Below, piece after piece: positions 21,619-29,439 of a stretch of DNA of 64,000 nucleotides; the first letter of the stretch is position 1, and every line of letters starts with the position of its first letter. Below the pieces are notes generated by a model, which ran no database searches, was not told the DNA's origin, and saw only the letters and a list, made by a program, of their open reading frames with translations. The position numbers and the translations under genes are program-made. Origin of the DNA: Collinsella sp. (GTDB lineage: Bacteria > Actinomycetota > Coriobacteriia > Coriobacteriales > Coriobacteriaceae); contig JARIBW010000010.1 in assembly GCA_029264355.1 (NCBI GenBank), positions 1-64,000 of the forward strand, read 5' to 3'.

Positions 21619-22134
21619 ATGGACCTTCAGGGAGTGGTGCAGGCGGTCGTTATCGCCGGCGGGACGGTCATAGTCTCCTCCGTCGTATCGGTCATCTCGG
21701 GCGCGAGTTGGAGGCTGTCTGCCAGGCGCGACCTCGAGCTGCATGATGACCTTGCCGCCCATGCGCGTTGCGATGAGGAGCGCGAGGTGGCCGAGGCGAT
21801 GCGCAGAAGGGCCTTTGAGAGGGCGAGGCGCGGTGCGACGCGCAAGAACAGGGTGCTGAGCGCGCTCGGGTCGGCTTTCGGCTTCGCGCCAGCGACCATG
21901 ATCGGTCTGGCGATCTCGGGCTTCTATATCCTTATCGACCCCGATGGCTTCGGTTCCCCCAAGAGCATCCTCGCGATCATGGGGGTCGCCATCTCAATCG
22001 ACGCCGCCTGCCATGCCGCCCAGTGGGCGCTAGACAAAAAGGCTGAACGGGAAAACAGTCCAGCCGAGAAGGATGTGAGCCGCGAGCGACAGGAGGAAGT
22101 AAGCATACGGGTAGATGATCAGGAATCGAGTTAA
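21619..22134 (+). CDS. small membrane protein of unknown function
   Basis: This 171-residue protein has a hydrophobic N-terminal helix (about 7-28), a long charged segment rich in Arg and Glu (about 34-80), two more hydrophobic helices (about 88-108 and 113-130), and a charged, Glu-rich tail. The ATG at 21619 is nine bases after AAGGGG. I recognise no family. It lies between the two copies of the repressor 3' end, so it may be cargo inserted there. Confidence 0.55.
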   Translation: MDLQGVVQAVVIAGGTVIVSSVVSVISGASWRLSARRDLELHDDLAAHARCDEEREVAEAMRRRAFERARRGATRKNRVLSALGSAFGFAPATMIGLAISGFYILIDPDGFGSPKSILAIMGVAISIDAACHAAQWALDKKAERENSPAEKDVSRERQEEVSIRVDDQESS

Positions 22135-22204
22135 GAAGTCGGGCATGGCGGACCCTTTCGGAGTCTTTGGCTGCTGGGGCCACTGTATGAGATGTGTAGC
22201 CAAC

Positions 22205-22246
22205 GGTACCGTGGTTTGGTTCCAACCCGCGGAGGAGATGGAGCAG
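22205..22246. repeat. orphan copy of the repressor 3' end, in the leader of the DUF3800 gene
   Basis: A diverged copy of 21551-21592 that no longer belongs to a gene. It supplies the purine-rich GGAGGAGATGGAGCAGGG just ahead of the DUF3800 start codon. Confidence 0.85.
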
Positions 22247-22250
22247 GGAT

Positions 22251-23018
22251 ATGGGGCGGATAGATTGGCGGAGTTCCGAGCGGTCCCCGCTATTCAGCGG
22301 GTTAGAGTACAACGTTTATTGCGATGAGAGCTGCCACCTCGAGCATGATCGTTTCAAAGCGATGTCTCTCGGCGCTGTTTGGTGTCCCAAAGAGAAGACC
22401 AGGGAGATAAACAGGAGAATAGTCGAGATAAAGGCAGACCACGGGATAAAAAGGGATGCCGAGGTCAAGTGGACTAAGATCTCCCCGTGCAACAGGCAGC
22501 TTTATATGGACATCGTCGATTACTTTTTCGACAATGATGATTTGCATTTCAGGGGGCTCATCATTCCCGACAAGGGAATTCTGAGGCATGACGAGTTCTC
22601 CCAGACGCATGACCAGTGGTATTACAAGATGTACTTCACCATGTTGAAGACGATATTTGAGCGTTCAGCGAGGTACTACGTTTACATCGACATAAAGGAC
22701 TCCCATTCTGGGGAGAACGCCGAGAGGCTTGCCGACGTTTGCGCCAACGATAGATATGATTTCGACCATGAGATCGTTCGGAGAGTTCAGCCCATAAGGT
22801 CTGAGGAAGTACAACTTATGCAAATCGTCGACATCCTGACTGGTGCCCTCACATATAGACACAACCACCCAACCGGCGAAGGCGGTTTCAGTCAGGCCAA
22901 GGTTGACGTGATCAACAGAATCGTCAGGCGTTCGGGAGTGTCGCTGACCAAATCCACATTGCTCTCAGAGAAGAAGATGAACCTGCTTGTCTGGGAGCCG
23001 TACATGGCGGTGAGATGA
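22251..23018 (+). CDS. DUF3800 domain protein
   Basis: This 255-residue protein has the DUF3800 layout: an early strand with YCDES (Asp25, Glu26), AMSLGAVWCP, a conserved EVKW (Glu71, Lys73), a middle YYVYIDIKDS, and a late LMQIVDILTGAL helix with Asp. The spread of acidic residues is like that of RNase H-like nucleases, and the family is common in mobile islands, but its biochemical role is not established. It overlaps the next gene by ATGA, so the two are coupled. Codon use is less GC-biased than that of the core genes, a sign of transfer. The start lies inside DNA derived from a duplicated repressor 3' end. Confidence 0.75.
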   Translation: MGRIDWRSSERSPLFSGLEYNVYCDESCHLEHDRFKAMSLGAVWCPKEKTREINRRIVEIKADHGIKRDAEVKWTKISPCNRQLYMDIVDYFFDNDDLHFRGLIIPDKGILRHDEFSQTHDQWYYKMYFTMLKTIFERSARYYVYIDIKDSHSGENAERLADVCANDRYDFDHEIVRRVQPIRSEEVQLMQIVDILTGALTYRHNHPTGEGGFSQAKVDVINRIVRRSGVSLTKSTLLSEKKMNLLVWEPYMAVR

Positions 23019-23578
23019 TGGAGTGCTGGATTCCCAGGGAGGAAGAACTCCGGCCCGGTGAAGATTGGCAAGATTACGAGCTCCGTCTGTATGACCTGTT
23101 CAAGGCCGATTTCCTCGATAGCAGACCTACGTTCGATGGAATGCCGGTCAGGGTCAGGGTGAATCCCAAGTACGATGAGCGGGAGGAGGCGTTCTGGCAT
23201 CTGACATGCAGGGACTACTCCCACGGTGATGGTTTGCCCGAGTCCCGTGATCCGGATATGGAGAGATGCCGAAGGATAAGATGGCCGCGCGCGTTTATCG
23301 AGAATCACAGGATATGCGCTCTCCACTCCGAGATGGCCGGCGAGTGCCGCGGCGTCATGGTATGGACTGCGGGCCATACCGTTAAGCACGGCCGATCGGT
23401 GCCGAGGGTGAAGCTCTTCCAGGAAGAAGAGTCGTACCTAGTTGTTTTGGAGCCGCGGAGGAAGAAGGGCTATTGCCTGCTGGTTACCGCTTACCACGTC
23501 GAGGAGGAGTGGAGCCGTAGGAAGATCGCGCGGGAGGCGGAGAAGAACGGGGCCCTGTTCTTCGGCCCTTGCGGTTAA
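23015..23578 (+). CDS. small partner of the DUF3800 protein, possibly BECR-fold nuclease-like
   Basis: This 187-residue protein overlaps the DUF3800 gene by four bases. Visible features are AFWHLTCRDY (His62), RCRRIRWPRAFIENH (about 85-97), and a C-terminal strand pair YLVVLEPRRKKGYCLLVTAY (141-160) followed by a charged helix. The order of F-x-H-L-T, R-R-I-x-W and Y-v-v-L...L-x-T-A-Y resembles phage-encoded Barnase/EndoU/colicin/RelE-type RNases, but that is from memory of the pattern, not a search. If correct, the pair could be a toxin-antitoxin or defence module. A strong hairpin ends the unit. Confidence 0.5.
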   Translation: MMECWIPREEELRPGEDWQDYELRLYDLFKADFLDSRPTFDGMPVRVRVNPKYDEREEAFWHLTCRDYSHGDGLPESRDPDMERCRRIRWPRAFIENHRICALHSEMAGECRGVMVWTAGHTVKHGRSVPRVKLFQEEESYLVVLEPRRKKGYCLLVTAYHVEEEWSRRKIAREAEKNGALFFGPCG

Positions 23579-23583
23579 ACGCA

Positions 23584-23607
23584 GGAAGCGCCCGTTCGGG
23601 CGCTTCC
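23584..23607 (+). terminator. hairpin closing the DUF3800 unit
   Basis: GGAAGCGCCC, loop GTTC, GGGCGCTTCC: a perfect ten-pair stem; no strong T run follows. Confidence 0.65.
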
Positions 23608-23793
23608 AGAGGACTCCTTCACACACACGGTGGATGAGCAATATTAGTTTAAATCACGGGAGCCTGATAAAGATGTGGATACGGTGAGAGATTGGTAATT
23701 GTCGGTGAAAAGCAATAGGCCCCGCGCATATGGGCGGCAACCCTGCGCGAGGCCGTAAACAAAACCCACCCCCGAAGGGAAGGCAAGGACATT

Positions 23794-25236
23794 ATGGCAC
23801 AGGCTGCGGCGATATACGCGCGGTTCTCATCTCACAACCAGCGCGAGGAGTCCATAGACGACCAGGTGCGCGTGTGCCGCGCACAGGCGGCCTCGGACGG
23901 CTGCCCGGTGGTCGCGGTGTACGCCGACCACGCGATCAGCGGCACGACCGACAGGCGCCCCGAGTTCCTGCGCATGGTCGCGGACGCGGGCAAGGGCAGG
24001 TTCGACCGCCTCTACGTCTACAAGCTCGATCGCTTCGCCCGCAACCGGTTCGATTCCGCCACGTACCGCGCGAAGCTCCGCAAGGCGGGCGTCGATGTGG
24101 TGAGCGCCTCGGAGCGCGTCCCGGACGGCCCCGAGGGCATCATGCTCGAGTCCGTGCTCGAGGGCATGGCGGAGTACTACAGCGCGAACCTCTCCCAGAA
24201 CATACGGCGCGGCATGGAGGGCAACGCCATGCAGTGCCGGTCGAACGGCGCGCGCTTCTACGGGTACCGCTCCGAGGGCGGCCGATACGTGGTGGACGAG
24301 GACGAGGCGGTGGTGGTGCGTCGCGCGTTCCGCGAGGTCGCGGGCGGCTCGACGGTGTCCGAGGTGTGCCGCGGTCTCAACGCGGACGGGATCAGGACGA
24401 GGCGCGGCAAGGAGTGGCGCGTCGCGACGATGTCGAAGATGCTGCGCAGCGACCGCTACATAGGGACGTACGTGTGGGGCGAAACGGTCGTGCCGGGCGG
24501 CATGCCCGCCATCGTGGACGAGCAGACCGCGCTGAGGGCGAGGGACAACATGGCCAAGAGGGGCGGCTTCCACCGAATCGGCCGGCACTCGTACCCGCTG
24601 GCCGGGCTGCTGCGCTCCTCGAGCGGGCGGGCCATCATCGGCGCGGGCGGCACGTCGGCCACGGGCAGGACCTATTGGTGCTACAGGGACACGGAGACGG
24701 GCGAGCACTGGCCGCAAGACGAGCTCGAGGGGGCGGTCTACGAGGCCGTCGCGGGCGCGCTCTCCGAGCCCGGGGTCGCGGACATCGTCGCCGACCTCGT
24801 GCTCGGCGCCCAGGACGACGCGCTGGCGGAGGAGATGGACGAGGGGACGCTCATCCGCAAGAGGATCGCGTCCATAAAGGTCGAGGAGTCGAACGCGCTC
24901 GACATGGCCATAAAGCTCGGCGCGAGCGACGCACTCGCCGAGAAGGTGCGGGCGCTGGGGGAGGAGAGGGCGCAGCTCGAGAAGAGGCTCGACAGTCTCG
25001 AGCGCAGCGCACCGGTATTCACGCTCGAGCACGTGCTGTTCTGGATTGAGTCGGTGATAGCGTCCCGCGACGTGGCCAGCCTCGTGGCGGCCTTCGTCTC
25101 CAAGATCGTCCTCGACGGTGATTTTGTTCGTGTTGAGTTTCCAATGGTCGAACTACCGCAGGTAGACGGTAGTTCGACCATGTTTCCATTGGTGGAGGCA
25201 CGGAGAATCGAACTCCGGTCCACGAAAGCCCCCTGA
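23794..25236 (+). CDS. large serine recombinase (integrase)
   Basis: This 480-residue site-specific recombinase has an N-terminal resolvase domain (YARFSSHNQ with catalytic Ser12, YKLDRFARNRF, a conserved DGPEGIMLESVLEGMAEYYS helix), a recombinase domain (about 155-265, including GYRSEGGRYVVDEDEA and SKMLRSDRYIGTYVWG), a degenerate zinc-ribbon segment and a coiled coil (about 350-410). The last 15 codons, EARRIELRSTKAP, are translated from the antisense of the tmRNA 3' end, a sign that the gene lies next to its attachment site. The ATG follows AAGGCAAGGA. It is likely to be the integrase of this island. Confidence 0.9.
   Translation: MAQAAAIYARFSSHNQREESIDDQVRVCRAQAASDGCPVVAVYADHAISGTTDRRPEFLRMVADAGKGRFDRLYVYKLDRFARNRFDSATYRAKLRKAGVDVVSASERVPDGPEGIMLESVLEGMAEYYSANLSQNIRRGMEGNAMQCRSNGARFYGYRSEGGRYVVDEDEAVVVRRAFREVAGGSTVSEVCRGLNADGIRTRRGKEWRVATMSKMLRSDRYIGTYVWGETVVPGGMPAIVDEQTALRARDNMAKRGGFHRIGRHSYPLAGLLRSSSGRAIIGAGGTSATGRTYWCYRDTETGEHWPQDELEGAVYEAVAGALSEPGVADIVADLVLGAQDDALAEEMDEGTLIRKRIASIKVEESNALDMAIKLGASDALAEKVRALGEERAQLEKRLDSLERSAPVFTLEHVLFWIESVIASRDVASLVAAFVSKIVLDGDFVRVEFPMVELPQVDGSSTMFPLVEARRIELRSTKAP
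25144..25181. repeat. 15-bp perfect inverted repeat beside the ssrA 3' end
   Basis: ATGGTCGAACTACCG, an eight-base loop, CGGTAGTTCGACCAT, inside the recombinase 3' end and eight bases from the tmRNA CCA. It is flanked by the near-direct repeats GTTTCCAATGG and GTTTCCATTGG. It may be part of the recombination site or a tmRNA terminator stem. Confidence 0.8.
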
Positions 25237-25556
25237 TCGGCATCTCCAAGCTCAGTCGCTCATTTGGTCTCGGACGCCTTGCGCGGAGCGACACGCTCGC
25301 GGCGTCCCAACCGGTTCGATCTTAGCCTTGGCCATACCGATTACGTGCCAAGGAGCGTTCCCCTAAAATGACGTCGCGCCGGTGTCGGGGAAATCACCGG
25401 GTTGACGCGCCGCTATAAACTAAGCAGCGAGAGCCAGCTGGGGCTCAAAAGAAGAATTCTTGTCAATTCATTTTGACAGTACCCCTGTTTAACGTGGCGA
25501 GGAGACCACGGCTTGCTTCCTCTCTCAGGGCTATCGTGTCGAAACCAGTTGCCCCC
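25190..25556 (-). ncRNA. ssrA: transfer-messenger RNA
   Basis: On the minus strand the 5' end GGGGGCAACTGGTTTCGACACG pairs with the 3' TGCCTCC-A-CCA through a seven-pair acceptor stem with one G-U pair. The T arm reads GGAGTTCGATTCTCC. The tag frame ends KNSSFEPQLALAA followed by TAG. The exact resume codon is unclear: an in-frame TGA lies just before Ile-Asp-Lys. tmRNA with SmpB frees stalled ribosomes and marks the nascent chain for proteolysis. The length of 367 bases is normal. The last 47 bases overlap the serine recombinase gene on the other strand. Confidence 0.93.
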
Positions 25557-26007
25557 TTTTTTGGGCGGTCGTTGGGATTCGCCAAGTTCAGGCCGATCAG
25601 CGGCGTGTCTTGCGCCGCAGCCATCTGGGGCGAACCCTATTTCTGGTGCCGCGAGCGGCAACGACCTGTCAAAGTACGCGAATCGCACTCCGGGCGCGAT
25701 TCCTTAGTTGGGAAGTGTATCACGGAAGGGGTTCGAGCGGAAAACCATGGCTTTCGAGGGTCAAATTCGCACCGCATAACGATAAGTGTACGTTTTGGGG
25801 CAGGTTTTGAGGTCGCGAGCGCTTCCGGGGCAAATCGAGCGAATTGCGACCTGCGGTTTTGTTGGGCAGGCCCGCAGACCGTCACGGAAATGGAGCAAAA
25901 CCTGCCCCAAAACGTACACTTTGAACCCGCGCCCCATTTTTGAACGGACATTCGCTCATGTTCCCGCGCCCATGGGGTACAAGGGCTGCAGGATGAAAGG
26001 AGCCCCG
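25557..26007. other. intergenic region between ssrA and the patatin gene
   Basis: It must hold the ssrA promoter (minus strand), which I could not place with confidence; a TTGACA on the minus strand near 25670 is one candidate -35. The right half is occupied by the 138-bp inverted-repeat element. Open frames here look like chance. Confidence 0.5.
25784..25921. repeat. 138-bp element with 25-bp perfect terminal inverted repeats
   Basis: 25784-25808 and 25897-25921 are perfect inverted copies (core GTACGTTTTGGGGCAGG). Inside, AGGTCGC/GCGACCT and CTGCGG/CCGCAG form nested stems. No coding sequence fits; it resembles a small non-autonomous palindromic element. Confidence 0.85.
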
Positions 26008-26880
26008 ATGCAGGACAAGGCGAAAAACGCTGGTAAGGTCGCAATCGTTTTGGAGGGTGGCAGCTTCCGCGGCGAATTCACCGCGGGCGTGCTCGATGTT
26101 CTCATGGAGAACGGCATCGAGGTCGCGGCGTGTTACGGCACGTCTGCCGGAGCGCTCAACGGCCTGAACTATAAAAGCCGTCAGATCGGCCGAGGCAATC
26201 GCATCAACCTCGCGTTTTGCAACGATCCTCGCTACATGGGCGCCCATTCGCTCATGACCACGGGCTCGATGGTGGGGTATGACTTCATTCTGAACGACGT
26301 GCAAGACCGTCTCGACCCGTTTGACAACGAGGCGTTTTTGGCGAACCCCATGGAGATGTACGCATGTGCGACGGATGTCGTGTTCGGTACCGCGGCCTAC
26401 CTGCCCGTTCGGGATGCGACGCTGGATATCGATGCCGTGCGCGCCTCGACCTCGCTGCCCTTGGTGACCAAGCCCGTCGAGATCGATGGACATCTCTACC
26501 TCGACGGCGGCACCGCGGATTCCGTCCCGGTCGAGCATGCGCTCGAGGATGCGGGCTTCGACCGCGCGATCGTGGTCCTCACGCAGGACCGATCCTATAA
26601 GAAGGGGCCGTACGGGCTCATGGGCGCCGCCCATGCCGCGTACGCCGGGTACCCCTATTTGCTCGAGGCCATGGAGAACCGCCATGAGCGCTATAACGAG
26701 CAGCGCGAGCACATATGGGAATACGAGCGCACCGGTCGCGCCCTCGTCCTTGCCCCGCCGGTCCCGGTCGAGGTCGCACATGTCGAGCACGATACCGAGA
26801 AGCTTCTGAACCTCTATATCCAGGGCCGTCGGGAAGCCAAGTGCCGCCTGAGTGAGATACGGGGATTCGTCGATCGCTAG
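26008..26880 (+). CDS. patatin-like phospholipase
   Basis: This 290-residue acyl hydrolase has the patatin dyad. The oxyanion region is LEGGSFRGEFTAGVLD, the nucleophile is Ser46 in YGTSAG, and the catalytic Asp166 lies in LDGGTADSVPV. Bacterial members (YjjU/RssA-like) hydrolyse lipids, but no substrate is known here. The C-terminal third is helical and basic. AAGGAG sits five bases before the ATG. The gene is monocistronic, next to a structured intergenic element. Confidence 0.88.
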   Translation: MQDKAKNAGKVAIVLEGGSFRGEFTAGVLDVLMENGIEVAACYGTSAGALNGLNYKSRQIGRGNRINLAFCNDPRYMGAHSLMTTGSMVGYDFILNDVQDRLDPFDNEAFLANPMEMYACATDVVFGTAAYLPVRDATLDIDAVRASTSLPLVTKPVEIDGHLYLDGGTADSVPVEHALEDAGFDRAIVVLTQDRSYKKGPYGLMGAAHAAYAGYPYLLEAMENRHERYNEQREHIWEYERTGRALVLAPPVPVEVAHVEHDTEKLLNLYIQGRREAKCRLSEIRGFVDR

Positions 26881-26921
26881 GGGACGGGTCCCTCGGGCAT
26901 CCTTCTCGCAACGGGTCGAAC

Positions 26922-26956
26922 CCGCCGCCTGTGCAGAACTTCTGCACAGGCGGCGG
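26922..26956. terminator. 16-bp perfect hairpin after the patatin gene
   Basis: CCGCCGCCTGTGCAGA, loop ACT, TCTGCACAGGCGGCGG; followed by AAAA rather than T. It separates the gene from the rplM promoter. Confidence 0.65.
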
Positions 26957-26963
26957 AAAACGT

Positions 26964-26991
26964 TTGACTTGCCGCATATAGGGGTTATTAT
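26964..26991 (+). promoter_or_regulatory. rplM-rpsI promoter
   Basis: TTGACT, 16 bases, TATTAT, about 65 bases before the rplM start. Confidence 0.65.
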
Positions 26992-27055
26992 TGACAGGTT
27001 ACTTTCCAGAGCCCCGTGAAACTCTGTTAAGACACGTACTGTACATGGAGGAAAA

Positions 27056-27499
27056 GTGATTCTTAAGTCGACTCACTACGCCAAGCAGGGTGAGGTTGCC
27101 CGCAACTGGGTCCTCATCGATGCCGAGGGCGCCACGCTGGGCCGTCTCGCTGCCCAGGTTGCCAAGATCCTGCGCGGCAAGAACAAGCCCCAGTTCACGC
27201 CCAACTCCGACTGTGGTGACTTCGTGGTTGTCATCAACGCCGATAAGGTCCAGCTTACCGGTAACAAGGCCGACCACAAGACCTACTACCGTCACTCCGG
27301 CTACAATGGCGGCCTCAAGGCGGAGTCCTTCCGCCAGGCTATGGAGAAGCACCCGGAGAAGGTCATCGAGCGCGCCGTTCGCGGCATGCTCCCCAAGACG
27401 ACCCTCGGCCGCAAGCAGCTGACCAAGCTCAAGGTCTACGCTGGCACCGAGCATCCGCACGCTGCTCAGAACCCCGTCAAGATCGAGCTGGAGGGCTAA
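27056..27499 (+). CDS. rplM: 50S ribosomal protein L13
   Basis: This 147-residue protein of the large subunit binds 23S rRNA early in assembly. L13 features are clear: [16 protein letters not shown], the nucleic-acid-facing [28 protein letters not shown], and [29 protein letters not shown]. The start is a GTG five bases after GGAGG. Codon use is more biased than in neighbours, as expected of a highly expressed gene. It forms an operon with rpsI three bases downstream. Confidence 0.98.
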   Translation: MILKSTHYAKQGEVARNWVLIDAEGATLGRLAAQVAKILRGKNKPQFTPNSDCGDFVVVINADKVQLTGNKADHKTYYRHSGYNGGLKAESFRQAMEKHPEKVIERAVRGMLPKTTLGRKQLTKLKVYAGTEHPHAAQNPVKIELEG

Positions 27500-27502
27500 A
27501 AG

Positions 27503-27898
27503 ATGGCTGAGAACACCGTTGTTTACTACGGCACCGGCCGTCGCAAGAACGCCGTTGCTCGTGTCCGTATCGTCCCTGGCACCGGTAAGGTGACCATCAA
27601 CAAGCGCGATGCCGAGGATTACTTCGGCCGTCATCAGCTCGTTGAGGATGCCCTCGCCCCGTTCAAGGTGACCGACACCCTCGGTTCCTTCGACGTCATC
27701 GCCCTGTGCGATGGTGGCGGCATCACCGGTCAGTCCGGCGCCCTGCGCCTGGGCATCGCCCGCGCCCTCCTCGAGGCTGGCGATTACCGCGCCGACCTCA
27801 AGCGCGCCGGTTTCCTCACCCGCGACGCCCGCGTCGTCGAGCGCAAGAAGTGCGGCCTCAAGAAGGCCCGCCGCGCGCCTCAGTTCTCCAAGCGCTAA
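27503..27898 (+). CDS. rpsI: 30S ribosomal protein S9
   Basis: This 131-residue small-subunit protein ends in the conserved basic tail [12 protein letters not shown], whose last residues reach the P-site t[32 protein letters not shown] and [19 protein letters not shown] are diagnostic. It is co-transcribed with rplM and followed by a strong terminator. Confidence 0.98.
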   Translation: MAENTVVYYGTGRRKNAVARVRIVPGTGKVTINKRDAEDYFGRHQLVEDALAPFKVTDTLGSFDVIALCDGGGITGQSGALRLGIARALLEAGDYRADLKRAGFLTRDARVVERKKCGLKKARRAPQFSKR

Positions 27899-27927
27899 TC
27901 CGTCGCAAGACGTTTCCGCTATGGATT

Positions 27928-27961
27928 CGGGCCTGTCGAGTTTCTCGGCAGGCCCGTTTTT
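27928..27961 (+). terminator. intrinsic terminator after rpsI
   Basis: CGGGCCTGTCGAG, TTT, CTCGGCAGGCCCG with a T run. Confidence 0.9.
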
Positions 27962-28033
27962 GTACCATGGGGTAGTTGCGTCATACACGTGAACCGTCCG
28001 TACGATGGGCGAGTGATATCGAAGGGATACGCT

Positions 28034-29371
28034 ATGAAATATTTCGGCACCGATGGCTTCCGCGGAGAGGCGGGCGTCGCGCTCACCGTCGAGCACGCAT
28101 ACAAGATCGGCCGCTTCGTCGGCTGGTATTACGGTGCGCACCAGGGCCGAAAGGCCCGCGTCGTCGTGGGCAAGGACACGCGTCGCTCGAGCTACATGTT
28201 CGAGTCCGGCCTGGTCTCCGGCCTGGTCGCCTCCGGCGCCGATGCGTACATGCTGCACGTCATCCCCACGCCCGGCGTCGCCTATGAGACGATCGACGGG
28301 TGCTTCGACTGCGGCATCATGATCTCGGCGAGCCACAACCCCTACACCGACAACGGAATCAAGCTGGTGAACGGCGACGGCTGCAAGATGGATGAGGAGG
28401 TGCTCGAGCTCATCGAGGAGTACATCGACGGCAAAGGGGAGGTCCCCTTCGCCACCGGCGATGAGATCGGCTGCACCGTCGATTACATGCAGGGCCGCAA
28501 CCGTTATATCGCGCATCTGATCGCAAGCGCGAACTTCTCGTTGCAGGGCATGAAGATCGGCCTGGACTGCGCCAACGGCTCGGCATCCTCGGTGGCCAAG
28601 CCGGTGTTCGACGCCCTCGGCGCCGATGTGCGCGTGATCAGCAACGCCCCCGATGGCTTCAACATCAACGTAGACTGCGGTTCGACCCACATCGAGCGCC
28701 TGCGTCGCCATGTCGTCGAGCAGGGATTGGATGTCGGCTTTGCCTATGACGGCGACGCCGACCGCTGCCTGGCCGTGGACGAGCGCGGCAACCTGGTCGA
28801 CGGCGATTTGATCCTGTACGTGTGCGGCACCTATCTGCACAAGCACGGCCGCCTCGCCGCGGGCACCGTCGTCCCCACGGTCATGAGCAACCTCGGGCTG
28901 TTCAAGGCCTTCGACCGCGCCAACCTGAGCTACGAGACCACCCCGGTGGGCGACAAGTACGTGACCGCCTGCATGCGCGAGCATGGCTACAGCCTGGGCG
29001 GCGAGCAGTCCGGCCACATCATCTTCGGTGATATCGAGACCACCGGGGACGGCATCATGACCTCCCTGCGCATCATGGAGGTCCTGCGCGCCGAGCGCGA
29101 GACGCTTTCGCAGCTGTGCGCCCCGGTGAAGATCTTCCCGCAGGTGCTCGTGAACGTGCGCAGCGAGCGCAAGGCGGAGCTCGACTCCTGCGAGCCGGTG
29201 TGGGAGGCCGTGCGCGCCGCCGAGGAGCGGCTCGGCGATCGCGGCCGCATCCTGGTCCGCACCTCCGGAACCGAGCCGCTCGTGCGCGTCATGGCCGAGG
29301 CCGAGACCCAGCAGGAGGCCCAGGAGGCCGTCGATTCCATCGTCGAAGTTGTGAAGCGCGAACTGCCCTAG
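28034..29371 (+). CDS. glmM: phosphoglucosamine mutase
   Basis: This 445-residue enzyme converts glucosamine-6-phosphate to glucosamine-1-phosphate for UDP-GlcNAc and cell-wall synthesis. The phosphoserine loop is ISASHNPYTDNGIK, the metal loop is YDGDADRCLA, and the phosphate-binding loop near the C-terminus is VRTSGTEPLVRVM. It opens with KYFGTDGFRG. GAAGGG precedes the chosen ATG; the longer upstream frame has no ribosome site. An EIIA gene and nagB follow, giving an amino-sugar theme. Confidence 0.95.
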   Translation: MKYFGTDGFRGEAGVALTVEHAYKIGRFVGWYYGAHQGRKARVVVGKDTRRSSYMFESGLVSGLVASGADAYMLHVIPTPGVAYETIDGCFDCGIMISASHNPYTDNGIKLVNGDGCKMDEEVLELIEEYIDGKGEVPFATGDEIGCTVDYMQGRNRYIAHLIASANFSLQGMKIGLDCANGSASSVAKPVFDALGADVRVISNAPDGFNINVDCGSTHIERLRRHVVEQGLDVGFAYDGDADRCLAVDERGNLVDGDLILYVCGTYLHKHGRLAAGTVVPTVMSNLGLFKAFDRANLSYETTPVGDKYVTACMREHGYSLGGEQSGHIIFGDIETTGDGIMTSLRIMEVLRAERETLSQLCAPVKIFPQVLVNVRSERKAELDSCEPVWEAVRAAEERLGDRGRILVRTSGTEPLVRVMAEAETQQEAQEAVDSIVEVVKRELP

Positions 29372-29439
29372 TCGGCCCGTTTGTTCCTTCGCGTCTCTTC
29401 GCGATAGAATGATGGGTGCTGATTATTGCAGGGGGTTTG

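Larger units (their letters stand above)
19386..25190. mobile_element. integrative island or island remnant at the 3' end of ssrA
   Basis: Between the gatB terminator and the tmRNA gene lies an accessory block. It contains two pseudogenes, a Cro-like remnant, a CI-like repressor, a membrane protein, a DUF3800 gene with a coupled partner, and a serine recombinase reading into the tmRNA 3' end. GC content falls sharply around 20.6-21.1 kb. tmRNA 3' ends are classic integration sites. I found no second copy of the tmRNA 3' end at the left edge, so that boundary is approximate and the element may have decayed there. Confidence 0.55.

Noticed and set aside
25473-25943. 156-codon plus-strand frame beside ssrA
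   Set aside because: It begins inside the tmRNA gene and runs through the 138-bp palindromic element; no ribosome site or family features.
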